A DNA stretch of 64,000 nt from Lactobacillus agrestimuris (GCF_943193025.1 NZ_CALPCQ010000007.1:29857-93856); one strand, 5' to 3'. Counted from the first letter of the stretch, positions 56,096 through 64,000 are shown. The notes: generated by a model not told the origin, from the sequence alone. Translations and numbers: made by a program.

Positions 56096-57496
56096 TTAAG
56101 CTTCTTTAGTCAATTCGTAAATTGCTTCTGCATAAATTGCAATTGAATCAATTAAATCATCAAGCTTCATGTATTCATTTGCTTGGTGCATTACCATTGG
56201 TGCATCTTCAGGTTGAGCACCGTATGCGACACCATGTTCAAATAATCTACCGTATGTACCACCACCGATAACAACTTCATGACCTTTCTTGCCAGTTTGA
56301 CGTTCGTAAACCTTAAGTAAAGTTTGGACAAGGGGATCATTACCTGGTACATAGTGAGGCTCTTCAAATCCATCATATGAAACTTCTAAGATATCCCCAA
56401 ATTTATCAGTAATTTGCTTAACCATCTTATCTGGGTCAGTACCTTGTGGGTAACGGATATTATCTTTTAAAATTGCGTGATCTGCGTCGTATTCAAAAAT
56501 ACTTGGAGCACTAGATAAGTCACCCATTAAGTCATCGTGGTGAGCAATACCTAACTTTTCGCCCTTGAAGTCTTCATGTTCGGTGTTGGCTAAGAAATGA
56601 ATATAGTTCTTATCACGACCCTTGAAGTCGAATTGATCAAGGAATAATCCCAAGAAAGTTGCTGAGTTACGGCCAACTTGTGGGGCACTTGCATGTGCAC
56701 CAACACCAGTAACTTCAATTTCAGCGCGGTTAGCGTTAATCTTAAATTCACCTTCAAGATTATTGTCTTTGATAAATTGATCAAATTTAGTTTTAATTTC
56801 ATCAAGATTGTCGGCTTCAATTGTAGCAAATGCCTTTTGAGGAGTTACGTTAGCAGCAATACCAGCCTTGAAACTAATTAATTTTACTGGTCCTTGTTGA
56901 GCATCGCCATTAAAGTTAAACACTAATGTATAGATACCCTGTTCTCCGTTAATAATAGGGAATTCGGCATCAGGTGAGAATACTTGATCAGGAGTTGGTT
57001 CATGTTTTAAGTAATAGTCGATTCCAACCCAATTAGTTTCTTCATTAGTACCAACAATAAAGTCAATCTTCTTCTTTGGTTTAAAGCCGGCTTCTTTAAG
57101 AATTAGCATTCCGTAGTAAGCAGCAAGCGCTGGCCCTTTGTCGTCAGCAGAACCACGACCAATAATTTTGCCATCTTCAATTTTCATCTTGAATGGATCA
57201 GTTACCCAACCATCACCGGCAGGAACCACGTCCATGTGACCGATCACACCAAGGCGTTTTTCACCTTCACCGTAATCTACACGACCAGCATAGTTTTCAA
57301 AGTTACGAGTTTTAAATCCGTCGCGTTTAGCAAATGATAAAAACTTCTTTAAGGCCTTAACTGGACCAGGTCCTACAGGATATTCTTCTGAAGTGTTGTC
57401 TAGATCCTCTGAGGAATCAATTGTGATTAATTCGTCTAAATCTTTTAAAATATCATCTTTTTTAGCAAGTGCTAACTTCTTGTAATCTAATTCCAT
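56096..57496 (-). CDS. pepV: Dipeptidase PepV (M20 metallopeptidase)
   Basis: The start at 57496 follows AAGGGGG at a good distance; a longer upstream frame adds 27 unrelated residues. The 466-residue enzyme has zinc-site motifs of the M20 family: VIGHMDVVPAGDGW (His and Asp), GRGSADDKGPALAAYYG (bridging Asp), NEETNWVG (catalytic Glu and ligand) and a late His in MVMHQANEY. A lid domain lies at about 190-380. PepV hydrolyses a wide range of dipeptides, including carnosine-like ones. It is monocistronic. Confidence 0.93.
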   Translation of the reverse strand: MELDYKKLALAKKDDILKDLDELITIDSSEDLDNTSEEYPVGPGPVKALKKFLSFAKRDGFKTRNFENYAGRVDYGEGEKRLGVIGHMDVVPAGDGWVTDPFKMKIEDGKIIGRGSADDKGPALAAYYGMLILKEAGFKPKKKIDFIVGTNEETNWVGIDYYLKHEPTPDQVFSPDAEFPIINGEQGIYTLVFNFNGDAQQGPVKLISFKAGIAANVTPQKAFATIEADNLDEIKTKFDQFIKDNNLEGEFKINANRAEIEVTGVGAHASAPQVGRNSATFLGLFLDQFDFKGRDKNYIHFLANTEHEDFKGEKLGIAHHDDLMGDLSSAPSIFEYDADHAILKDNIRYPQGTDPDKMVKQITDKFGDILEVSYDGFEEPHYVPGNDPLVQTLLKVYERQTGKKGHEVVIGGGTYGRLFEHGVAYGAQPEDAPMVMHQANEYMKLDDLIDSIAIYAEAIYELTKEA

Positions 57497-57586
57497 TGTA
57501 ATCCCCCTTAGATAATGATTATTAATAATATTGATTTTATCAAAAAAAGATGCCAATCTGTTAAGAATTGACATCATCCTTATTAA

Positions 57587-58957
57587 TTATTTAATAATCC
57601 CGTAGGTAGCTTTTTGAATTTCCAACAATGTTTGTCCTTTATTTGATTGAACTAGTGGATAAGGAAGTAAGGCAATGTTTGAGTAACGACTTATTTTTTT
57701 GAGTGATTTATACTGGTCAAATGAATTAGAATCGAAGAAACCGTAGAATAAAATATCTTCGGCTTTTATCCAACCTTGTTTAGTATAGATCCAGAGATTT
57801 TTGGGACTTCCATTGAAGTTTTCAATTTTAGTTAGTTTATTAGCGGCTAAAGTTCGATCTGTCTTAGCAGAATTTTCTGGAAGGCGATAGATTGGAACCT
57901 TGTGGTTAGGTTTAGCGATTACTTGCTTATCCTTGTATGCTGAAATGTCATCATTAGTTAAATCCAAACTGACAAATTCCGCAGAAATAAAACTTTTTTC
58001 TGCGATTTGATAATAAAGCTTATCGTCGACTCGCACTCCGTACATAACTTTAAGATGTTGTTCTGGTTGGACATAGCGATGTCTTTTGACACGAACATAC
58101 GGATTCATCAGTATTGGAGTTTTCTTCTTTCCGAAATAAATTCCATCTTGGTTGATTTCATATTTTTTTGTACCAGACTTAGCAAGCTTATATTTAAATC
58201 CGGTTGCTGGGAAGTTGGTAACGACTCCATCAACATTTTTGTTAATTAACCAATTCCAAAGTTTTGGAGATTCATCCATTTCTGCCCAAACATAGACCTG
58301 CTTGTGCAATCTATGAAGCCAGTGGATTAGGAAGGGATGGTCTTGAATAAGATCAGATGAGACATTGACTGCGTTGACTTGTGGAAGAATACTAAAATTG
58401 ATTCGTTTTAAACTCCCAACTAATTGAATTAAATAAGCATTTGGGAGTAGTTTTCGAAGATGAAATAAACTAGCATTGGAAAAAGAATGGATCATGATTC
58501 TGTTTTCCATATGGTATTTTTTTACACATTCAGCAATCTTTTCTTCAAGTTCATATGATGAATCAACGCTATGATCGATTTTAGTTTCTAAGATGAACTT
58601 AGTATTTGGTTTGTTTTTATAATATTTAAAAAGCTGAGGCAGGGACATCACGTGTTCACCATTGTCATACTGTAACTGTCTAAGCGAATCAAAGTTGTTT
58701 TGTGATACAATTGCATGTGTATGAGTTAAACGAAAAAGGTCATCATCGTGAGTGATAACTGGAACTCCATCTTTAGATAATTGAAGATCCAGCTCAACAT
58801 AATCGGCACCTGATTTAAATGCTGAATTGTCACTTTGAATTGTTTCTTCAGGATATTTACTTGGATCCCCACGGTGTCCAATAACTGTGAAACCACTTGA
58901 TGTAAAAAATATTAATATTAAAAGAGCAGCCAAAAAGAACCGGCTTTTGATTTTCAT
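57587..58957 (-). CDS. Secreted glycerophosphodiester phosphodiesterase with C-terminal wall-type domain
   Basis: The ATG ending at 58957 follows AGAGGTG. Residues 1-24 form a signal peptide or membrane anchor (SRFFLAALLILIFFTSSGF). A GDPD TIM-barrel follows (about 25-265), with VIGHRGDPSKYPEET, VELDLQLSKDGVPVITHDD and FILETKID holding the usual His, Glu and Asp residues. The usual PEN motif reads PEE. The last roughly 180 residues are beta-rich with basic/aromatic repeats (YVRVKRHRYV, LWIYTKQGWIKAED), like SH3 or SLAP modules that bind the wall. It may release glycerol phosphate from phospholipid head groups or teichoic acids; the substrate is unknown. Confidence 0.85.
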   Translation of the reverse strand: MKIKSRFFLAALLILIFFTSSGFTVIGHRGDPSKYPEETIQSDNSAFKSGADYVELDLQLSKDGVPVITHDDDLFRLTHTHAIVSQNNFDSLRQLQYDNGEHVMSLPQLFKYYKNKPNTKFILETKIDHSVDSSYELEEKIAECVKKYHMENRIMIHSFSNASLFHLRKLLPNAYLIQLVGSLKRINFSILPQVNAVNVSSDLIQDHPFLIHWLHRLHKQVYVWAEMDESPKLWNWLINKNVDGVVTNFPATGFKYKLAKSGTKKYEINQDGIYFGKKKTPILMNPYVRVKRHRYVQPEQHLKVMYGVRVDDKLYYQIAEKSFISAEFVSLDLTNDDISAYKDKQVIAKPNHKVPIYRLPENSAKTDRTLAANKLTKIENFNGSPKNLWIYTKQGWIKAEDILFYGFFDSNSFDQYKSLKKISRYSNIALLPYPLVQSNKGQTLLEIQKATYGIIK

Positions 58958-59055
58958 GTGTACACCTCTATCGCATATATTATTCACAATAGCATGGTTG
59001 TACATTTTTTTCTATTTATTAAATAATTTATTATGAAATAGGTGTAAATAATAAT

Positions 59056-59388
59056 ATGAATGATCAGTATGAGACTTTAGACTTAATTGAAGAAATTACC
59101 AGAAATGATGGTAGTAAATATTATGAAATTTCAAATATCGACCAAAACGGTATCGCAGAATTGGCTGTATCAAAAGGGTATATAAAAAAAGTTCAAATTT
59201 TGCAAGTTAATATTGCTAGAACCAAGCCCTTAATTGAATATGAAAAATATATCAATGAAAATTATAAATTGCAGACTCTACTTAATGAGGATGATTGGAA
59301 AAATCCTAAATGGGTCGAGTGGGATAAGCCCAAGGGAAAAGTCCTTGATGCTTTTAACATGGTTTTGAAATCAAATAGAATTGGTTAG
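59056..59388 (+). CDS. Small conserved-looking protein of unknown function
   Basis: A 110-residue ORF on the plus strand between the divergent GDPD gene and yunD, with AGGTG 11 nt upstream of its ATG. It is soluble and charged, with no signal peptide or membrane segment. A likely alpha/beta N-terminal part (YETLDLIEEITRNDGSKYYE) is followed by a Trp-rich patch (DDWKNPKWVEWDKPKG, about 84-99) and a short helix. No family was recognised. It precedes yunD by 14 nt, so it probably belongs to the yunD-yutD operon. Codon use resembles that of its neighbours. Confidence 0.7.
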   Translation: MNDQYETLDLIEEITRNDGSKYYEISNIDQNGIAELAVSKGYIKKVQILQVNIARTKPLIEYEKYINENYKLQTLLNEDDWKNPKWVEWDKPKGKVLDAFNMVLKSNRIG

Positions 59389-59402
59389 AAAGAAGATTTG
59401 TT

Positions 59403-60776
59403 ATGGAAACATTTCGAATTTTACATACAAATGATTTGCATTCACATTTTGAACATTTCCCTAAAATTGGTCGCTATTTAAAAAAGGCACAAGCTGATAA
59501 AACTGTAGATGAGGTTTATACTTTTGATGCCGGAGATTTTATGGATCGTTCTCATCCTTTAAGCGATGCCACAGAAGGACAGGCTAATATTCAGCTAATG
59601 AACGACTTTCACTATACAGCAGGAACAATTGGAAATAATGAGGGGATTTCAAATTCTCATGAAGTACTAGAGCACTTATTTGACCATGTTGATTATCCAA
59701 TAGTTTTAGCTAATTTAAGAGAAGAAGATGAATCAATGCCTAAGTGGGCAGAAGATTATCATATTTTAACCTCTAAAAAAGGCACAAGAATTGCTTTAGT
59801 TGGCTTAACTGCAGCTTATCCAATGACATATGGTCCAAATCATTGGCATGTTAAAATGCTAAAAAATACGATGGACAGAGTGCTTCCAGAAATTGAAGGG
59901 AAGTATGATGTTTTAATTTTGATTACCCATGTTGGTTTAACCATGGATCGCTGGCTTGCTAAGCATTATCCTCAAATAGATTTAATAATTGGTGGACATA
60001 GTCATGATTTGCTCCAAAAAGGTGAGCAGGTAAATGGAGTCTGGATTACTCAAACAGGTAAATGGGGGAACTATATTGGCGATATTCATGTTGAATTAGA
60101 AGATCATCATGTTACCAAAATTGTTCCTACTACGATTGCTACAACTTTGATTGAAGAAGAACCGGATGATCAAAAGGTCATTCAAGGTTATATCGATACA
60201 GGAAAGTCAATTCTTGAAAGTCAGCATGTAGCGCAATTACCAGAAAAATTTGCTGATGATAAACAAGCAGCTATCCAGGTATCACTTGATGCCATTAGTG
60301 ATTTTGCGCATACTGATTTAGCAATGTTGAGTTCCGGCTTATTTTTAGAGTCCTTTAATAGCGGAATCATAACTAAATATGATTTGCAAAAAGCTTTACC
60401 GCACCCAATGCATGTAGTTAAGTCCATACTTCGTGGTAGTGATCTATGGCGTCTGGTGATGGAGATTGAAAAAAATCGTCATTATTTAAAGAATTTTCCT
60501 TTACAAGGAATGAGTTTTAGAGGAAAAGTTTTTGGCGAAGTTTACTATAAAGGAATTAAAGTAGATATGCGTAGAAAGCTTGTCTACGTGAATGGTAAAG
60601 AGATCGATCCAGAAGCTGAATATGAAATTGCAGTGTTGGATCATTATGTTTTGATACCATTTTTCCCAACATTGGCAATTGTTGGTGATAATGAATTTTT
60701 GTTCCCAGAATTTCTTCGGGAAGTAGTGGGAGATTACCTAAATAAGATATATCCTATAAAAACGGAAGTGAATTAA
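59403..60776 (+). CDS. yunD: Cytoplasmic metallophosphatase / 5'-nucleotidase (YunD-like)
   Basis: The 457-residue protein has the calcineurin-like metal motifs of UshA-type 5'-nucleotidases: LHTNDLHSHFEHFPKI, FDAGDFMDRSHP, GNNE (here TIGNNEGIS), LITHVGL and IIGGHSHDLL. A C-terminal nucleotidase domain (about 280-457) contains LPHPMHVVKSILRG. There is no signal peptide, unlike secreted UshA, so it is cytoplasmic like Bacillus YunD. It is probably a nucleotide or nucleotide-sugar phosphatase with unknown preferred substrate. yutD starts at the next base. Confidence 0.85.
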   Translation: METFRILHTNDLHSHFEHFPKIGRYLKKAQADKTVDEVYTFDAGDFMDRSHPLSDATEGQANIQLMNDFHYTAGTIGNNEGISNSHEVLEHLFDHVDYPIVLANLREEDESMPKWAEDYHILTSKKGTRIALVGLTAAYPMTYGPNHWHVKMLKNTMDRVLPEIEGKYDVLILITHVGLTMDRWLAKHYPQIDLIIGGHSHDLLQKGEQVNGVWITQTGKWGNYIGDIHVELEDHHVTKIVPTTIATTLIEEEPDDQKVIQGYIDTGKSILESQHVAQLPEKFADDKQAAIQVSLDAISDFAHTDLAMLSSGLFLESFNSGIITKYDLQKALPHPMHVVKSILRGSDLWRLVMEIEKNRHYLKNFPLQGMSFRGKVFGEVYYKGIKVDMRRKLVYVNGKEIDPEAEYEIAVLDHYVLIPFFPTLAIVGDNEFLFPEFLREVVGDYLNKIYPIKTEVN

Positions 60777-61349
60777 ATGGCAGAAAAATCAGACGAAAAA
60801 TATGAAAATAAATTTCAAAAAGAACAGCCTTTGCGTCATCCGATGGCAGTGGTTGCTCGAGATGAAAATAAAATAAAAATTAATAAGCAGCTTTATCGAA
60901 TTCGGATTAATAGAGGGGATGCAATTGATTTAGAAGTATTACGGAAAAAATATGATCCCTATTTAGATCAGTATGATTTTTTGGTTGGAGATATTTCTAG
61001 TGATCATCTTCGGTTAAAAGGGTTTTATAAAGATACCGTACGTACAGCAATTGATAAGAAGGAAAATACAATTGCTGATTATTTGATAGAATATTGTAAC
61101 CCTGGAACTGACTACTTTGTTTTAGAGCTAATAGCACCTGTACATCACCATAAGATATATTCGAAAGATAACAAAAGAAAGTTCCAAAAACGTCGACCAA
61201 ATAATCATACTTATCATAAGAATAATTTTAAAAAGCGTAGAGTCCATAAGACTAAACTGCCCAAGCGCAAGACAATTGCGGTTCAAAAAAATACTGGACG
61301 AAAGCATAGCTTTGTAATTAAGAAAAGAAAAAAATCAGAAGACGAATAG
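60777..61349 (+). CDS. yutD: YutD-family protein (DUF1027)
   Basis: The 190-residue protein has a YutD core in the first 125 residues: the pattern YRIRINRGDAIDLEVLRKKYDPYLDQYDFLVGDIS in parts, SDHLRLKGFYKD and IADYLIEYCNPGTDYFVLE. A lysine/arginine-rich low-complexity tail of about 65 residues (KRRPNNHTYHKNNFKKRRVHK) suggests nucleic-acid or ribosome contact. Function is unknown. It directly abuts yunD, the common lactobacillar order, and precedes the TIGR01906-type gene. Confidence 0.82.
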   Translation: MAEKSDEKYENKFQKEQPLRHPMAVVARDENKIKINKQLYRIRINRGDAIDLEVLRKKYDPYLDQYDFLVGDISSDHLRLKGFYKDTVRTAIDKKENTIADYLIEYCNPGTDYFVLELIAPVHHHKIYSKDNKRKFQKRRPNNHTYHKNNFKKRRVHKTKLPKRKTIAVQKNTGRKHSFVIKKRKKSEDE

Positions 61350-61374
61350 AATGTTGTTTGGATGAAGTGGAAGT

Positions 61375-61983
61375 ATGAGTAAAAAAGAAAATCCATTAGT
61401 TATTATCTATCATTTACTATTTGCAATATCTAGTAGTGTAGTTGGAGCAATTGTTGCTAGTTGGCCACTCTTATTTGTTTTTGTATTAGTTCAAAAAACA
61501 AATGAGACAGTTCATTTATCAATTTTTAAAGTAATGCATAATTATAATCAACTGATGTGGTATCTGATGTGGCCATTTAAGTCAAAGTTAAAAATGGATG
61601 ATTTGCCAACTTCGACAAGCGCTGCTTTGCACTTTGCAGATTGTAAAAGATTATTTTTACTGGCAATTATTGTTTTTATTATTTGTTCAATTATTTATTT
61701 AATAGCTAAAAAAAGTGGTAATAGATCTTATTTATATTTAGATAAAACATGGTCATTACTATTCTTGATTTTGCCTGTGGTCATTTTGCCTTTTGCCATG
61801 ACAAACTTTGATAGCTTTTTTACCATTTTTCACCATATTTTTTTCACTGATAGTAATTGGCTATTTGATCCAGCGACTGATCCAATTATTAATGTTTTAA
61901 CAGAAGGCTTTTTTGCCGCATGTTTTGCGGTGGCTGGTATTATTTATGAATTGTACTTTGCAAGTAAACTTTTAAAAAAATAA
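61375..61983 (+). CDS. TIGR01906-type integral membrane protein
   Basis: The 202-residue protein has four membrane segments (about residues 12-38, 92-110, 123-143 and 176-196). Its central loop carries HNYNQLMWYLMWPFKSKLKMDDLPTSTSAALHFADCK in parts, the signature of the TIGR01906 family, with the HFADCKRLF block before the second membrane segment. It commonly follows yutD in lactobacilli. No biochemical function is established. The family match is by pattern only. Confidence 0.75.
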   Translation: MSKKENPLVIIYHLLFAISSSVVGAIVASWPLLFVFVLVQKTNETVHLSIFKVMHNYNQLMWYLMWPFKSKLKMDDLPTSTSAALHFADCKRLFLLAIIVFIICSIIYLIAKKSGNRSYLYLDKTWSLLFLILPVVILPFAMTNFDSFFTIFHHIFFTDSNWLFDPATDPIINVLTEGFFAACFAVAGIIYELYFASKLLKK

Positions 61984-62012
61984 AAGGAGTTTCTTAATGA
62001 AACTCCTTTTTC
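61982..62012. terminator. Bidirectional terminator between the TIGR01906-type gene and dedA
   Basis: AAAAGGAGTTTC and GAAACTCCTTTT pair perfectly around a 5-nt loop. The stem overlaps the plus-strand stop codon. Confidence 0.87.
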
Positions 62013-62644
62013 AATGCTAATTTTTTCCTTATTGCTACAATGAGAATTGGTACCACGGAGATAAAGATAATAGCAATTACAATTAGTGAGAAATGCTCTT
62101 TGACAATTGGAAAATTACCAAAGAAGTAACCGATTATACAGAATAATCCGGTCCATAAAAGACCACCGATTACATTGTAAATAAAAAATGTACGGTAATG
62201 CATTTTACTCCCGCCCGAAATAAATGGTACAAAAGTTCTGATGAACGGAATAAATCTTCCAATCATAATTGTTATCGGGCCATGTCGATCAAAGAATTTT
62301 TCTGCTGCTAGCCGATTATTTTCATTGATTAGTCGATTGAACCAAGCATGTTTTTCCCCGGCCCTAGTAGACCAAGCACCAATTTCATAATTAAGACTGT
62401 CACCAAGAACAGCTGCTAATGCAACTATTAAATAAATAAGCCAAATATTCAATTGGTAACGTGAATTGGCAGCCATTGCTGCAGCAGCAAAAATCAAAGA
62501 ATCGCCAGGAAGAAAGGGGAAGATAACCAATCCCGTTTCAATAAAGATAATTGCGAATAGAATTAAATATGTACCTATTCCAAATTGATTAACTATCGTA
62601 ACCAAATGATCATCGATATGAAGAATAAAATCTATTAAAGCCAT
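61994..62644 (-). CDS. DedA-family membrane protein
   Basis: The 216-residue protein has DedA/SNARE-associated features: the FPGD-type motif IFPFLPGDSLIFAA (about 42-55), the amphipathic GDSLNYEIGAW and the basic segment FDRHGPITIMIGRFIPFIRTFVPFISG with the conserved arginines. Four to five membrane segments are visible. DedA proteins act as lipid flippases or transporters (undecaprenyl phosphate or phosphatidylethanolamine) and affect envelope integrity; the substrate here is unknown. It follows the ferredoxin-NADP reductase gene by 8 nt and has AGGAGA before its ATG. Confidence 0.9.
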   Translation of the reverse strand: MALIDFILHIDDHLVTIVNQFGIGTYLILFAIIFIETGLVIFPFLPGDSLIFAAAAMAANSRYQLNIWLIYLIVALAAVLGDSLNYEIGAWSTRAGEKHAWFNRLINENNRLAAEKFFDRHGPITIMIGRFIPFIRTFVPFISGGSKMHYRTFFIYNVIGGLLWTGLFCIIGYFFGNFPIVKEHFSLIVIAIIFISVVPILIVAIRKKLALKKEFH

Positions 62645-62652
62645 ATGATCTC

Positions 62653-63606
62653 CTATAAACTAGTAGAATGAATTGTTAAAGTTTTGTTTGGAAATAGTTT
62701 TCGCATAATTGAATTAATAGCGATTTGTGCTTCACCAAAGCCAACACCAATAATAGGTACTCTACCAGGATAAGTTATTGCATCACCAACAGCATAGATA
62801 CCGGGTAAATTAGTTGTCATTTCAGAGTTTACCTTTATATGTGAGCCTTCGAGCTCTACTCCCCATTTTTTAACAAAAAGATTATTGGCCTTAAAGCCAT
62901 AAGCCACAATAATTTGATCAAATTCACGATTAATCATCTGATCAGAGCCAACTTTTTTTAAGCCAATATTCAACTTATTATCTATAAATTCTACAGTTTT
63001 AGGAAGGTAAGGAGTATATATTTCAACATTTTTTAAATTTTTAAGCTTATTAATGCTGGTTTCCAATCCTCTAAATTCATTGCGGCGATGAATTAGTGAA
63101 GTATTGGCGATGTTTGACAATTCAAGAGCCCAATCTAGTGCAGAGTCGCCACCGCCAAAAATTCCGATATTTTGATTTTCAAAGATTTTTGGATCTTTAA
63201 CAAAATAATGTACATGTTTTTCTGCTTCTTCAGTCATATTAATAGGGAATTTTTTCGGTTTAAAGGCACCATTTCCAGAAGCAACAAGAATAGCCTTAGC
63301 AGAGTATTCATTGTCGATAATGAAATAATCATCCTCTTGTTTAAGATCAATAACCTTATGGTCGGTCTCAATTGTGGTAAGAGCATTAAGATTATCAGTT
63401 AAATGCTTAATTAATTCACTGGCCTGGATTTTATTGAAAACAGGGATGTCAGCAATATTTTTGAAAGGGTATAACATTTTTGGTTGACCACCAGGTTCAT
63501 TTAATGAATCGAAGATGATTGATTTCAATCCATGTAACTGAGCATAATTTGCAGAAAATAGCCCAACAGGGCCGGCTCCTATAATAGCTAAATCAAAATT
63601 TTTAAT
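62653..63606 (-). CDS. Ferredoxin/flavodoxin-NADP reductase, TrxB-like (YumC type), probable ATT start
   Basis: A frame with only ATG/TTG starts begins at 63528 and lacks the FAD-binding N terminus. The same frame continues upstream through FDLAIIGAGPVGLFSANYAQ, which supplies the GxGxxG loop, then meets a TAG overlapping AGGAGG (63615-63620). No ATG, GTG or TTG is in frame between them; ATT at 63604-63606, 8 nt from AGGAGG, is the only well-placed start, giving 317 residues. GIFGGGDSALDWA is the NADPH site and GIYAVGDAITYPG the C-terminal FAD site. No CxxC is present, so it is a ferredoxin-NADP reductase rather than thioredoxin reductase. It forms an operon with dedA. Confidence 0.85.
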   Translation of the reverse strand: MKNFDLAIIGAGPVGLFSANYAQLHGLKSIIFDSLNEPGGQPKMLYPFKNIADIPVFNKIQASELIKHLTDNLNALTTIETDHKVIDLKQEDDYFIIDNEYSAKAILVASGNGAFKPKKFPINMTEEAEKHVHYFVKDPKIFENQNIGIFGGGDSALDWALELSNIANTSLIHRRNEFRGLETSINKLKNLKNVEIYTPYLPKTVEFIDNKLNIGLKKVGSDQMINREFDQIIVAYGFKANNLFVKKWGVELEGSHIKVNSEMTTNLPGIYAVGDAITYPGRVPIIGVGFGEAQIAINSIMRKLFPNKTLTIHSTSL

Positions 63607-63770
63607 TTTAAAAACCTCCTATAAGTATTCGTAAATCAACTGTAACACGAAAAACTGCGATAATCATTAAAATTTATGCTTGATTTCTTATTGTGAATAG
63701 TGTAAATTAATTAAGTCGTCAGTTGTGACGAATGTCGCTAAATAAATGAAATAAAAAGTTTTAAAAAAGC
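63607..63770. other. Intergenic region between the reductase gene and the rRNA promoters
   Basis: Apart from the AGGAGG of the reductase gene, this stretch holds no coding frame I can support. A reductase promoter on the minus strand is expected but none stands out. The next features downstream are two promoters and an rRNA leader. Confidence 0.5.
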
Positions 63771-63799
63771 TTGCATTTATTTTGAAAAGCGAGTAATAT
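63771..63799 (+). promoter_or_regulatory. Probable rRNA operon promoter P1
   Basis: TTGCAT (63771-63776), a 17-nt spacer and TAATAT (63794-63799), preceded by an A-rich stretch that could act as an UP-type element. Confidence 0.55.
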
Positions 63800-63864
63800 A
63801 TTTAACTGTCGTCGGGTGATAAAGAAAACGTACCTGAGGCGAAAGAAATAGTTTAAAAAACATC

Positions 63865-63894
63865 TTGACAAAGAGTTAAGAAGTTTGATAAACT
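63865..63894 (+). promoter_or_regulatory. Probable rRNA operon promoter P2
   Basis: TTGACA (63865-63870) is perfect, with TAAACT (63889-63894) after 18 nt or the overlapping GATAAA after 16 nt. Tandem P1/P2 promoters about 90 bp apart are usual for rrn operons. Confidence 0.6.
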
Positions 63895-63899
63895 ATAAA

Positions 63900-64000
63900 A
63901 GCCATCTAGACACTAGATGGAACTAGTACATTGAAAACTGAACAAAGTTTCGCTAAAAGTGTGCGGGTGTAAGAACCCAAACAAAGAAGCGAAGTCAATT
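63900..64000 (+). other. Leader of a 16S rRNA operon (16S gene beyond the window)
   Basis: An 8-bp hairpin (CCATCTAG / CTAGATGG, 63902-63920) is followed by the boxA-like CATTGAAAACTGAAC (63929-63943) typical of lactobacillar rRNA leaders. A small hairpin GGGT/ACCC (63965-63978) is enclosed by a longer-range stem TTCGCT (63949-63954) / AGCGAA (63988-63993). These antitermination and processing signals imply that 16S rRNA begins shortly after the right edge. No mature rRNA sequence lies inside the window. Confidence 0.7.

Noticed and set aside
62653..63528. Thioredoxin reductase call for the minus-strand flavoprotein
   Set aside because: No redox CxxC is present between the FAD and NADPH motifs; the pattern fits the ferredoxin-NADP reductase branch.

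Overview
The window is an AT-rich, low-GC Gram-positive chromosome segment and reads as a Lactobacillus of the acidophilus group, most likely the L. johnsonii / L. gasseri lineage. This is inferred from the sequence alone: strong AGGAGG-type ribosome sites, frequent TTG/GTG starts, CIRCE, cre and T-box elements, a YSIRK/LPxTG mucus-binding giant, a helveticin J-like protein and the peptidases PepQ and PepV. No database search was run, so the species call is tentative. Almost everything is chromosomal core. No insertion sequence, prophage, CRISPR array or tRNA was seen.

Layout. 1-3.2 kb: end of tmk, then darA-holB-yabA-rsmI and an acyl-ACP thioesterase. 3.3-6.2 kb: folT, tsaB, rimI, tsaD. 6.5-19.1 kb: one 12.5-kb gene for a 4181-residue cell-wall-anchored adhesin with six tandem repeats of about 465 residues. 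19.2-21.9 kb: an ABC-F protein divergent from rex. 22.1-24.3 kb: a LytTR regulator with a LiaF-like membrane partner, followed by a helveticin J-like protein. 24.4-29.0 kb: a sucrose cassette, scrB-scrR on the minus strand divergent from the PTS permease scrA. 29.1-31.3 kb: HrcA/CIRCE-controlled groES-groEL. 31.4-37.6 kb: mutS-mutL-ruvA and ruvB. 37.7-43.1 kb: yajC, zwf-dinB, nrnA and a DEAD-box helicase. 43.2-47.1 kb: T-box-controlled alaS, then ireB-ruvX-yrzB. 47.2-51.9 kb: mutS2, trxA, yslB (minus), murI-rdgB. 51.9-57.5 kb: an MscS channel (minus), a DUF948/YtxH envelope pair, pepQ (minus) divergent from ccpA, and pepV (minus). 57.6-62.6 kb: a secreted glycerophosphodiesterase (minus), a small unknown gene, then yunD-yutD and a TIGR01906-like membrane protein, and dedA (minus). 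62.7-64.0 kb: a ferredoxin-NADP reductase gene that seems to start with ATT, and then the double promoter and boxA leader of an rRNA operon whose 16S gene lies just beyond the window.

How it fits together. DNA replication, repair and recombination dominate (holB, yabA, mutS, mutL, ruvA, ruvB, ruvX, dinB, mutS2, nrnA). Translation quality and tRNA modification are covered by tsaB, tsaD, rimI, rsmI and alaS. Carbon control links CcpA, encoded here with a perfect cre over its own promoter, to the sucrose genes, which carry cre-like sites and a mirrored pair of ScrR-type operators.

The parts that go beyond routine annotation are: the mosaic adhesin; the LytTR/LiaF-like pair with 21-bp-spaced direct repeats, next to a bacteriocin-like gene; the mirrored scr promoters; a MutL whose C-terminal endonuclease motifs all look degenerate; a CIRCE copy that also has terminator form; and the ATT start codon.
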